Positions 1-6,844 of a DNA stretch of 44,087 bases are shown here, piece after piece. A model generated the notes under the pieces. It was not told the DNA's origin, did not search any database, and saw nothing but the letters and a program-made list of their open reading frames with translations. Position numbers and translations under genes: made by a program. Source of the DNA: Candidatus Fusicatenibacter merdavium (GTDB lineage: Bacteria; Bacillota; Clostridia; Lachnospirales; Lachnospiraceae); NCBI GenBank assembly GCA_019115005.1, contig DXEK01000068.1, forward strand, positions 1-44,087, written 5' to 3'. Numbering within the stretch: position 1 is the stretch's first letter; each line of letters begins with the position of its first letter.

Positions 1-1
1 A

Positions 2-31
2 TTTACTGAAATATTGTTAATATGATATAAT
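2..31 (+). promoter_or_regulatory. Candidate SigmaA promoter of the 194-aa membrane protein gene
   Basis: A -35 box TTTACT (2-7), an 18-bp spacer and a perfect -10 box TATAAT (26-31) lie in AT-rich DNA upstream of the first gene. The transcript would carry a leader of about 120 nt containing small open frames (see 101-172). Assignment is by consensus match only, and the left part of the region is outside the window. Confidence 0.5.
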
Positions 32-100
32 TTTATCAGAAATAAATATAAGTCATAAATACGCTTACATAATAAACTATATACAAGGAGGGATCGTCCA

Positions 101-172
101 ATGGTTAAATAACATGAAAGGACTTCCGATATTGCAGTAATGCGAAGGAGAGATTTGCATGAAAGAACATAA
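101..172 (+). other. Three very short open frames in the leader
   Basis: A strong Shine-Dalgarno sequence (AAGGAGGG) precedes ATG GTT AAA TAA at 101-112, a three-residue frame. It is followed by an eight-codon frame at 114-140 (MKGLPILQ) and, through a TAATG overlap, by a ten-codon frame at 140-172 that overlaps the start of the 194-aa gene in another phase. They could be leader or coupling peptides, or chance. No known attenuator class was recognised. Confidence 0.3.
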
Positions 173-743
173 AAGAAAGGAAGCAGGGCCGTTAGGGCCG
201 CTATCTATATTGCGCTGGGTTTTACTGGCCCCCATCAATCTGATACTGATCCTGATGTTTCAAGCGCTATTTGTTCATACACAAGCTGCTCCGCTCACGC
301 CGGAGCGCTTGGCCACATTACCCGTCTTCAGTGGATGCGAAATTCTGGATATTGCCGGTCCGAAGGGCATGGACAACGATACACTGGGGGCAAACGATCG
401 CAGTTGGATTTTGTACCGCAATGCTGCAGAAGAAACTCATGTTGTACGGGTGGAGTGGAATATGATTCTGCCGCGCTATCGAATCGAAACCAGTGTTGAT
501 TTTCTGATTCCGGCAGAAGAATCCTCTCATACCGTCACCGCCCGGGACTTATTAGGGGAAACTAGAGTGATAGTGGAAAATGGACAGAACTTTACGAATT
601 ATGGATATTCAGGCGGGGTTCGGCAACAAGACAGCATCATACGTAGGTATGTATTAGTGGCACTTGGGCTTATCCTCATAGAGGCAGGAATCTATAATTT
701 GATACGAAAAGCTCGAATATACAAACAGAACGACCATAAGTAA
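159..743 (+). CDS. Hypothetical membrane protein with two membrane segments
   Basis: I do not recognise this 194-residue protein. It has a basic start, a hydrophobic segment at about residues 17-40 and a second at about 162-182. The roughly 120 residues between them are polar and beta-rich, and probably lie outside the membrane with both termini inside. The C-terminus is short and basic. The start is supported by GGAGAG eight bases before the ATG. It is the only gene at this end of the window on the plus strand and faces a minus-strand gene across a 13-bp stem-loop. No catalytic motif, cysteine pair or lipobox is visible. Whether it belongs to a longer operon cannot be judged because the left flank is missing. 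Confidence 0.7.
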   Translation: MKEHKRKEAGPLGPLSILRWVLLAPINLILILMFQALFVHTQAAPLTPERLATLPVFSGCEILDIAGPKGMDNDTLGANDRSWILYRNAAEETHVVRVEWNMILPRYRIETSVDFLIPAEESSHTVTARDLLGETRVIVENGQNFTNYGYSGGVRQQDSIIRRYVLVALGLILIEAGIYNLIRKARIYKQNDHK

Positions 744-789
744 TCAAGAAAACCACTCGCTTCCTGCATCTTTGCACGGGCAGTGAGAA

Positions 790-830
790 ATCCGCCAGGT
801 CTACACATTTACCACACAGACCTGGCGGAT
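790..830. terminator. Stem-loop between convergent genes
   Basis: A perfect 13-bp inverted repeat (arm ATCCGCCAGGTCT at 790-802, its complement at 818-830) with a 15-nt loop lies between the end of the 194-aa gene and the end of the minus-strand 451-aa gene. It is probably a shared terminator. The T-run is weak on both strands, so efficiency is uncertain. Confidence 0.6.
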
Positions 831-891
831 CTGTTTCCGGTTTTACGTTTCAAAACCGATACCGCAACGGATCCCGACGCTTTTTCGATCA

Positions 892-2247
892 TCAGCCGCC
901 CATCGGAATTACCTCCACCCGGTTATCGGAGAACTGCTGTACTGCCCAGAAAGCGCCATTCAACACAAATCCCTCCACATAATAACCGCTCTCTGGCTCC
1001 GGATACGTGTCGTCGAGAAATTGTCCCGCTTTCCTATCATAGACCACGATCTGATTTTCCCGCTCCAGATATGCTTTGTCTCCGTCGCTGCAAAGGAACT
1101 GGACGTACGTCCCGCTGTCTGCCGCTTTCCGCGTCACACCGGTCTGGTAATTGTAGAAAAGATACCCTGCTCCGGACGTATCCGTCCCTTCGCTGGCAGA
1201 AGCGTAAAAGATCGTATGATCTCCAGCCATATCAAAAGAAAGAGCATTCAGATCCTCCGCGAGAACCTGTACGCCGCCGCCGCTCAGGCTGCAGGATTTC
1301 AGATCTGCAGGAATATATCCATAATCACTGCCATAATCCAGATAATAAATCCCGTCATCCTCCACCACATAAGAGTTGACGTATTCCCCTACCGTCACGG
1401 AACTGCTGCCGTCAGGACTGTATATTTTCAGTTCCACCGGTGAAACATCAAAACGCAGTCCCATCGCGATCACGCAATCGGAGCGCACTGTCACTTCATC
1501 CATATCTGATCCCAGTTCCAACTCGCTGCCGTCACTGATCCGGCGTGCTTTCAATGTATTTTCGAGCCCGTCTTCTCCCCACACGGTATAGTAAAGATAC
1601 GACTCATTGGCGCCGGCAAACCGGGAATTATTGTCCAGAGACATCATTTCCTCTTTCTCACCGGTCTCCAGATCCAGACGCCAGATGCTTCTGGAACCGG
1701 ATTCTGAAGCGGATGCATAATAAGCAACATTACCGTTTGAATAGAACGCCGCTGCTTCCCGGCTGATCCGTCCGAGATCGGTATATTCCTTTACAAGATT
1801 ATTACTGAAATCCCGCACCTCAATGCTGTCTATCTGGCAGACAAGGATTTTGTCTCCGACCACCTCTGCCCAACTGACTGCCTGATACTGTCCGGCAAGT
1901 TTTTCTTCCAAAGATTTTTCCGGTTCCGGCGTCGGAGTTTCCGTTGACGTCGTATCCTGCTCCTGACCGGATACCCGGGAATCTGTGTTCGAGAAACTGT
2001 CTGTTCCTTCGTCTTCAGAGATGCTCTCTGAATTGTCGCCGATCGATGTATCATCTGATTGACCGGATACACTTTCTGTCACAGTATTTTCCCCGCTTTG
2101 CTCCTGATTCGATCCCGATGCAGTTCCGTCTGCTTTTTCCGCATCCTGCCGGACTTTCAGATAGAACATCCCCACACCCAGCACAACGAGAACACAGACG
2201 ACCCCGATCAGTTCCATCCGATGACGTTTTTTCTTATCCCCTGTCAT
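892..2247 (-). CDS. Membrane-anchored extracytoplasmic protein, probable beta-propeller
   Basis: This 451-residue protein has a short basic cytoplasmic start, one membrane segment (about residues 13-30), then a low-complexity Ser/Thr/Glu/Gly/Gln linker to about residue 115. The remaining ~330 residues are repeated short strands rich in Tyr, Asp and Gly, with recurring YY patterns such as YYLDYGSDYGY. This resembles the DUF5050-like or WD-like propellers that Lachnospiraceae carry on the outer membrane face. A binding or sensing role is inferred; no enzyme motif is seen. The start follows AGAAAGGAGAAAA. It lies 133 bp after citrate synthase on the same strand with no convincing terminator between, so read-through is possible. 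Confidence 0.7.
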   Translation of the reverse strand: MTGDKKKRHRMELIGVVCVLVVLGVGMFYLKVRQDAEKADGTASGSNQEQSGENTVTESVSGQSDDTSIGDNSESISEDEGTDSFSNTDSRVSGQEQDTTSTETPTPEPEKSLEEKLAGQYQAVSWAEVVGDKILVCQIDSIEVRDFSNNLVKEYTDLGRISREAAAFYSNGNVAYYASASESGSRSIWRLDLETGEKEEMMSLDNNSRFAGANESYLYYTVWGEDGLENTLKARRISDGSELELGSDMDEVTVRSDCVIAMGLRFDVSPVELKIYSPDGSSSVTVGEYVNSYVVEDDGIYYLDYGSDYGYIPADLKSCSLSGGGVQVLAEDLNALSFDMAGDHTIFYASASEGTDTSGAGYLFYNYQTGVTRKAADSGTYVQFLCSDGDKAYLERENQIVVYDRKAGQFLDDTYPEPESGYYVEGFVLNGAFWAVQQFSDNRVEVIPMGG

Positions 2248-2380
2248 TTCTGCCGTTTTCTCCTTTCTTCTACCGGTTTCCTTTTAGGCATTTTTCAAAA
2301 ATCTTTGAGTCAGAATCTGCGGATGCTGCGCAGAAAACCTCCTGAGCCTGCTGTTGCAGCCGGTCTCCTGCCTGAAACAT

Positions 2381-3757
2381 TTACTCTGCAGTTCTCTGCT
2401 CCACATTCCGGTACTCTTTGTGATGTCCCACATATTTATATGCCGGACGAATGATCTTGCTTTCATTTACAAGTTCCTCGATTCTGTGTGCAGACCATCC
2501 GGCGATACGGGAGATCGCGAAAATCGGAGTGTATAATTCCTTCGGAAGCCCCAGCATTGCATAGACAAAACCACTGTAAAAGTCCACATTCGCGCAGACT
2601 GGTTTCAAAAGCCGGCGCCGTCTGGCAATACAGTCTCCCGCGATCCGCTCCACCCGCTCATAGAGCGCAAACTCTTTTTCCTGTCGTTTCTCCTCCGATA
2701 ACTTTTTTGCATAGCGCTTCAGGATAACGCACCTCGGGTCAGAGAGCGTATATACCGCATGGCCCATCCCGTATATCAGGCCGCTGTTGTCAAACGCCTT
2801 TTTATCCAGCATTTGCATCAGATACGCCCGAAGTTCTTCCTCGTTTTCCCAATCCGAAACATGTTCCTTGATATTCTCAAACATATCCATAACCTTCAGA
2901 TTGGCGCCGCCGTGCTTCGGTCCCTTCAGAGAGCTGAGAGACGCAGCGATCGCAGAATACGTATCCGTTCCGGAGGAAGAAACCACATGAGTTGTGAACG
3001 TCGAGTTATTTCCGCCGCCGTGATCTGCATGGAGGATCAGAGCGACGTCCAGAACCTTTGCCTCCAGTTCCGTGTACACCCCGTCCGGGTGGAGCATCTG
3101 CAGAATATTTTCCGCCATCGACAATTCCGGCTTTGGATTTCGGATAAACAGATTTTCGTTTTCGTGATAATGGCGATATGCATGATATCCGTATACTGCG
3201 ATCAGAGGAAGCTTGGCGATCAGGCTCAGCGACTGACGCAGCACATTGGGGATCGAGATGTCATCAGGGTTTTCGTCATAGGAATAGAGGGTCAGCACAC
3301 ATTTCTGCAGCGTATTCATCATATTTTTGCTGGTTGCTTTCATGACGACGTCACGGACAAACGTATCCGGCAGCTCCCGATAATAACTCAGGATTTCCTT
3401 GAAATCATCCAGCTGCGTCTGGGTAGGAAGTTCCCCGAACAAAAGCAGATATATGATCTCTTCAAATCCGAAACGTCTGGCATCGATCCCGCGAATCAGG
3501 TCACTGATATTATATCCCTGATAATACAGTCTCCCGTCCACCGGATATTTCTCTCCGTTCTCATCCACGTCAAACGCGAGCACGTCCGATATCTCGGTAA
3601 GTCCTGTCAGTACGCCCTGTCCGCTGGAATCGCGCAGACCCCGCTTCACATCGTACTCCGTGTATAAAGCCAAATCGATTTTTCCAGACTTTTTGCTATA
3701 TTCCACCAGTTCATCAAATTTTTTATCCAGATTCTCATAGTTGATACTCATATCCAT
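2381..3757 (-). CDS. gltA: Citrate synthase
   Basis: This enzyme condenses oxaloacetate and acetyl-CoA to citrate, which feeds glutamate synthesis in an anaerobe with a partial TCA path. The 458-residue protein has the three catalytic regions: the His pair in HADHGGGNNST (243/246), His333 in GMGHAVYTLSDPR and Asp392 in NVDFYSG. Length and sequence style fit the Clostridia citrate/2-methylcitrate synthase branch, so activity on propionyl-CoA cannot be excluded. An upstream in-frame ATG exists at 3775, but AGGAAAGGGG lies just before the ATG at 3757, which I take as the start. A promoter at 3979-4007 gives an unusually long leader of about 215 nt. The gene is not with aconitase or isocitrate dehydrogenase here. 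Confidence 0.95.
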   Translation of the reverse strand: MDMSINYENLDKKFDELVEYSKKSGKIDLALYTEYDVKRGLRDSSGQGVLTGLTEISDVLAFDVDENGEKYPVDGRLYYQGYNISDLIRGIDARRFGFEEIIYLLLFGELPTQTQLDDFKEILSYYRELPDTFVRDVVMKATSKNMMNTLQKCVLTLYSYDENPDDISIPNVLRQSLSLIAKLPLIAVYGYHAYRHYHENENLFIRNPKPELSMAENILQMLHPDGVYTELEAKVLDVALILHADHGGGNNSTFTTHVVSSSGTDTYSAIAASLSSLKGPKHGGANLKVMDMFENIKEHVSDWENEEELRAYLMQMLDKKAFDNSGLIYGMGHAVYTLSDPRCVILKRYAKKLSEEKRQEKEFALYERVERIAGDCIARRRRLLKPVCANVDFYSGFVYAMLGLPKELYTPIFAISRIAGWSAHRIEELVNESKIIRPAYKYVGHHKEYRNVEQRTAE

Positions 3758-4032
3758 CTCTGCCCCTTTCCTCATGATCGCATACTCAGAAAGCTTTTGC
3801 AGGATTCCGTCACCTTTCCATCATTTTTCTCTCCTAAGAGGCTCTTACGATCCCAACAGATCCTGTTCCGCCGCATCTTCTCAGACGCCATCCTGCAGTT
3901 ATGAATCTTCAGGAAAATTTTTCGAAAAAGTTCTCAATCCTGTCATCCAATCTTCTTGAATACTGTCTTTAATTTCTAACTATACTGATTCTTTTTCCTT
4001 CTGTCAATGTTTTTCTTTTACTAAAAGTTTTG
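3758..4032. other. Long leader of citrate synthase
   Basis: This gene-free stretch is mostly the 5' untranslated region of gltA, read on the minus strand. It holds a small palindrome (TAAGAG-C-CTCTTA at 3835-3847) and a four-codon frame (ATG ATG GAA AGG TGA, about 3811-3825) preceded by AGGAGAG. I could not match it to a riboswitch or T-box class. Confidence 0.4.
3979..4007 (-). promoter_or_regulatory. SigmaA promoter of gltA
   Basis: On the minus strand there is a perfect TTGACA (4002-4007), a 17-bp spacer and TATAGT (3979-3984). Spacing and boxes are near consensus. A 28-nt palindrome (4033-4060) begins 25 bp upstream of the -35 box. Confidence 0.8.
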
Positions 4033-4060
4033 GCAACAGTTCAGCCAGCCGAACTGTTGC
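4033..4060. repeat. Dispersed palindromic element, copy 1
   Basis: The arms GCAACAGTTC and GAACTGTTGC (10 bp, perfect) enclose the centre AGCCAGCC, in which the inner GC pairs also match. The same core recurs at 19216, 24193, 28545 and 34533, and in degraded form at 19332. This copy lies between the gltA promoter and tRNA-Thr. Confidence 0.8.
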
Positions 4061-4148
4061 GGCATTCCGCCATTAAAAATCGCTTCGCGATGGGCCGTAT
4101 GCCCACAGGCACTATGTTTTCACACAGTCTTCGCAGTAAATGCGCAGA
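4061..4148. other. Run of further small hairpins
   Basis: Directly after palindrome copy 1 come GGC-N5-GCC (4061-4071), ATCGC-TTC-GCGAT (4079-4091), GGGC-N5-GCCC (4092-4104) and TCTTCGCA-N5-TGCGCAGA (4128-4148, one mismatch). With copy 1 this makes about 115 bp of nearly continuous hairpins without a gene. It may be a structured RNA, an old repeat element or a remnant. I recognise no family. Confidence 0.45.
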
Positions 4149-4192
4149 CTTGACGGAACGATAACTCTTTCAAAACTTTTTTAAAAAAATTG

Positions 4193-4220
4193 TTGCATTT
4201 TTTCAAAAATAATGTATAAT
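4193..4220 (+). promoter_or_regulatory. Promoter of tRNA-Thr
   Basis: TTGCAT (4193-4198), a 16-bp spacer and a perfect TATAAT (4215-4220) end 20 bp before the tRNA. An oligo-T/oligo-A block just upstream (about 4177-4189) resembles an UP element and is shared with the tRNA-Glu locus. Confidence 0.8.
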
Positions 4221-4240
4221 AGTCATTGTGCTAAGCGCAA

Positions 4241-4313
4241 GCCGAAATAGCTCAGTTGGTAGAGCACTTCACTCGTAATGAAGGGGTCGAGGGTTCGAGT
4301 CCCTTTTTCGGCT
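4241..4313 (+). tRNA. tRNA-Thr, anticodon CGT
   Basis: The cloverleaf is complete: acceptor GCCGAAA/TTTCGGC with discriminator T, D-arm GCTC/GAGC, anticodon stem CTTCA/TGAAG with loop CTCGTAA (anticodon CGT, codon ACG), and T-arm with GTTCGAGTC. The gene is 73 nt and has no encoded CCA. It is a single-gene unit with its own promoter and terminator. Confidence 0.95.
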
Positions 4314-4323
4314 CTCTCTGAAG

Positions 4324-4352
4324 CCCGGAAACGCAATGTTTCCGGGTTTTTT
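4324..4352 (+). terminator. Rho-independent terminator of tRNA-Thr
   Basis: The stem CCCGGAAAC/GTTTCCGGG (9 bp, 5-nt loop) is followed by a run of six T. Confidence 0.9.
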
Positions 4353-4627
4353 GATTATTAAAACAAAACTAAACGATGCATACAACTGCGCCGTTTGCAA
4401 CGAGCTCAAATTGCAGGCTGATGAAATATAAGCATCTGCGCTCCCGGACCGGTTTTTATATCCTTATCGTCATATATTAGAAAATTATATAAATAATGTA
4501 TTGCTTTTTACCGCAGCTTATGTGTATCCTTATATATGAAAAATATGAAAGACGAGGTGTAGGATTTGGAAGAAGGCTTCCAGATCTGCCTTGATGGCGC
4601 GGCAAATGCGCCGAGAAGGAGGAAAGA
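4353..4627 (+). other. Upstream region of purC
   Basis: No gene is visible here. A possible promoter is TTGCTT (4502-4507) with an 18-bp spacer to TATCCT. An eight-codon frame (MKNMKDEV, starting about 4536) and small hairpins (GGAAG-N5-CTTCC and GGCGC-N7-GCGCC) lie in the leader. I see no purine riboswitch core. Confidence 0.35.
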
Positions 4628-5488
4628 ATGAAACCTATCAAAGAAGGAAAAGTCCGTGAAATCTATGACAATGGCGACAGCCTGATTATGGTAGCTACCG
4701 ACCGGATCAGCTGCTTCGATGTCATTCTGAAAAACGAGGTAACAAAAAAGGGAACGGTCCTGACGCAGATGTCCAAGTTCTGGTTTGATATGACCAAAGA
4801 CATCCTGCCGAACCACATGATCTCCACCGATGTAAAGGACATGCCTGAGTTTTTCCAGCAGCCGCAGTTTGACGGCAACAGCATGATGTGCAAAAAACTG
4901 AACATGCTCCCGATCGAATGCATCGTCCGCGGTTATATCACCGGAAGCGGCTGGGCAAGCTACCAGAAAGACGGCACCGTATGCGGCATCAGACTTCCGG
5001 AAGGCTTAAGAGAGTCCGACAAGCTTCCGGAGCCGATCTATACTCCTTCCACCAAGGCGGAGATCGGAGATCACGACGAAAACATCTCCTATGAGCAGAG
5101 TATCGCACATCTCGAGAAATACTTCCCGGGCAAGGGTGAAGAGTACGCAGAAAAACTCCGCGACTATACGATCGCTCTGTACAAAAAATGTGCCGATTAC
5201 GCGCTGACCCGCGGCATTATCATTGCGGATACCAAATTTGAATTCGGGCTTGACGAAAACGGAAATATCGTGCTGGGCGATGAGATGCTCACACCGGACA
5301 GTTCCCGCTTCTGGCCGGCAGACGGTTATGAACCGGGACACGCGCAGCCGTCCTTTGACAAACAGTTTGCCCGCGACTGGCTGAAAGCAAATCCGGACAA
5401 TGACTGGACACTCCCGGAGGATATTGTCCAGAAAACCATCGACAAATATCTGCAGGGTTATGAGATGCTGACCGGAAAAACTTTATAA
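4628..5488 (+). CDS. purC: Phosphoribosylaminoimidazole-succinocarboxamide synthase
   Basis: SAICAR synthetase joins CAIR and aspartate with ATP in purine synthesis, in the cytoplasm. The 286-residue protein has the family signatures ECIVRGYITGSGW (97-109) and GDEMLTPDSSRFW (218-230), plus the ATP-binding N-terminal lobe beginning KEGKVREIYD. The length fits the longer PurC form. The start has a perfect AGGAGGAAAG spacing. It stands apart from other pur genes here. An M24 peptidase follows after 155 bp that contain two stem-loops, so purC may be transcribed alone or be attenuated before the next gene. Confidence 0.95.
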   Translation: MKPIKEGKVREIYDNGDSLIMVATDRISCFDVILKNEVTKKGTVLTQMSKFWFDMTKDILPNHMISTDVKDMPEFFQQPQFDGNSMMCKKLNMLPIECIVRGYITGSGWASYQKDGTVCGIRLPEGLRESDKLPEPIYTPSTKAEIGDHDENISYEQSIAHLEKYFPGKGEEYAEKLRDYTIALYKKCADYALTRGIIIADTKFEFGLDENGNIVLGDEMLTPDSSRFWPADGYEPGHAQPSFDKQFARDWLKANPDNDWTLPEDIVQKTIDKYLQGYEMLTGKTL

Positions 5489-5497
5489 CAATATATT

Positions 5498-5532
5498 CCT
5501 GCGGATGCTCCAGCCTTCGGATCATCCGCAGG
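5498..5532 (+). terminator. Stem-loop after purC
   Basis: The arms CCTGCGGATG and CATCCGCAGG (10 bp perfect) flank a 15-nt loop 10 bp after the purC stop codon. No T-run follows, so it may act as an mRNA 3' stabiliser rather than a true terminator. Confidence 0.5.
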
Positions 5533-5542
5533 AAAGCCAAAA

Positions 5543-5594
5543 CTCCGGCGGCACGGTCCACAACGCGGTCCGCGTTTGGGCCATGCCGCCGGAG
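5543..5594 (+). other. Near-perfect 52-nt hairpin
   Basis: The arms CTCCGGCGGCA/TGCCGCCGGAG (11 bp), GGTCCA/TGGGCC (with one G-T pair) and AACGCG/CGCGTT close on a 3-nt loop, with one mismatch and one bulge. It lies just before the M24 peptidase and has no T-run. A cruciform, processing site or protein-binding site is possible. I see no second copy in the window. Confidence 0.6.
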
Positions 5595-5643
5595 CTTTGC
5601 AGAGAACATACAAATACAGACTCAAATACAGGAGGACTCTGTC

Positions 5644-6732
5644 ATGAATCAGGCAAAAGTATCACGTATTCTGGCGGCCATGGAGGAGCAGGATCTCACA
5701 CAGATGATCATCTCCGATCCGGCCGCTATTTTTTATCTCACCGGAAAATGGATCCATCCGGGAGAACGTATGCTGGCTCTCTATCTGAACACCAGCGGAA
5801 ATCATAAGCTTATCATCAACTGTCTGTTCCCCCAGGAAAAAGACCTCGGCGTGGATCTGGTATGGTACGACGACACCGAAGACGCAGTCGGGATACTCAG
5901 CAGATATACGGACAAAAGCAGGCCTCTCGGGATCGACAAAACCTGGCCGGCAGGATTTCTTCTGCATCTCCAGGAACTGAAAGGCGCTTCCTCCTATTGC
6001 AACAGTTCCACGATCATCGACGACGTGCGCAGGATCAAAGATGCCGAAGAACAGCAGCTGATGCGCGAAGCCTCCCTTGCCAACGACCGCGTCATGGAAC
6101 AGCTGATCCCTCTGACCGGAAAAGGTTTTACAGAGAAAGAACTGGATCAAATGGTACGGGAACTTTATGCGTCATCCGGCCATTCTGATGTCTCCTTCCC
6201 TCCGATCACCGCCTACGGAAAATCCGGTGCAGATCCGCATCACAGCACAGATTCCACCCGCGGAAAACGCGGTGACAGCGTCGTTCTCGACATCGGAGGA
6301 ATCCTGAACAACTATTGCTCCGACATGACACGGACCGTCTTTCTCGGCGATGTTTCAGACAAGGCCCGAGAAGTCTATGAGATCGTCCGCGAAGCCCAGC
6401 AAAGAGGCATCGACGCCGCGAAACCGGGCGCGAGGATGTGTGATGTGGACAATGCATGCCGCGGCTATATCACAGAAAAGGGATACGGTGAATATTTCAC
6501 GCACCGGACCGGCCATTCCATCGGGATCGAGGACCATGAATCCGGCGACGTCTCTTCTGTCAACCAGAGCATCATTCAGCCGGGTCAGGTCTTTTCCATC
6601 GAACCTGGCATCTACCTTCCGGAGGAAGGCTTCGGCGTCAGAATCGAGGATCTCGTCCTGATCACAGAGGACGGATGCGAAGTCCTGAATCACTATCCGA
6701 AAGATCTGATCATCGTTCCGATGGAAGACTAG
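5644..6732 (+). CDS. M24 family metallopeptidase (Xaa-Pro dipeptidase/aminopeptidase type)
   Basis: This 362-residue protein has the creatinase-like N-terminal domain (about 1-130) and a pita-bread catalytic domain. The five metal ligands are in place: Asp216 (VLDIGG), Asp227 (CSDMTRT), His291 (HRTGHSIGIEDHE), Glu320 (SIEPGIY) and Glu335 (GVRIEDL). It probably removes or splits N-terminal residues next to proline in cytoplasmic peptides. The start follows AGGAGGACTCTGTC. Length and architecture fit the YqhT/PepQ-like group of Firmicutes; exact substrate is not readable. It converges with copA across a shared terminator. Confidence 0.9.
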   Translation: MNQAKVSRILAAMEEQDLTQMIISDPAAIFYLTGKWIHPGERMLALYLNTSGNHKLIINCLFPQEKDLGVDLVWYDDTEDAVGILSRYTDKSRPLGIDKTWPAGFLLHLQELKGASSYCNSSTIIDDVRRIKDAEEQQLMREASLANDRVMEQLIPLTGKGFTEKELDQMVRELYASSGHSDVSFPPITAYGKSGADPHHSTDSTRGKRGDSVVLDIGGILNNYCSDMTRTVFLGDVSDKAREVYEIVREAQQRGIDAAKPGARMCDVDNACRGYITEKGYGEYFTHRTGHSIGIEDHESGDVSSVNQSIIQPGQVFSIEPGIYLPEEGFGVRIEDLVLITEDGCEVLNHYPKDLIIVPMED

Positions 6733-6760
6733 ACTCGCTGCCCGCAGGAATAAACAGAAA

Positions 6761-6801
6761 AAGGCAAAACGGCCCACATATCTGTGTTTCCGTTTTGCCT
6801 T
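6761..6801. terminator. Bidirectional terminator between the M24 peptidase gene and copA
   Basis: The arms AAGGCAAAACGG (6761-6772) and CCGTTTTGCCTT (6790-6801) form a 12-bp stem. On the minus strand the stem runs into TTTTTCTGTTT, making it a good terminator for copA. Confidence 0.8.
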
Positions 6802-6844
6802 CTGTCATTTTCCTGCAGACAGCGATCCTGCTGCACTTCAGCTG

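Noticed and set aside
2316-2334. Terminator after citrate synthase (TCTGCG-N7-CGCAGA)
   Set aside because: The stem is only 6 bp and no T-run follows on the minus strand.
4353-4627. Purine riboswitch before purC
   Set aside because: I could not find the conserved purine-aptamer core or an expression-platform terminator.
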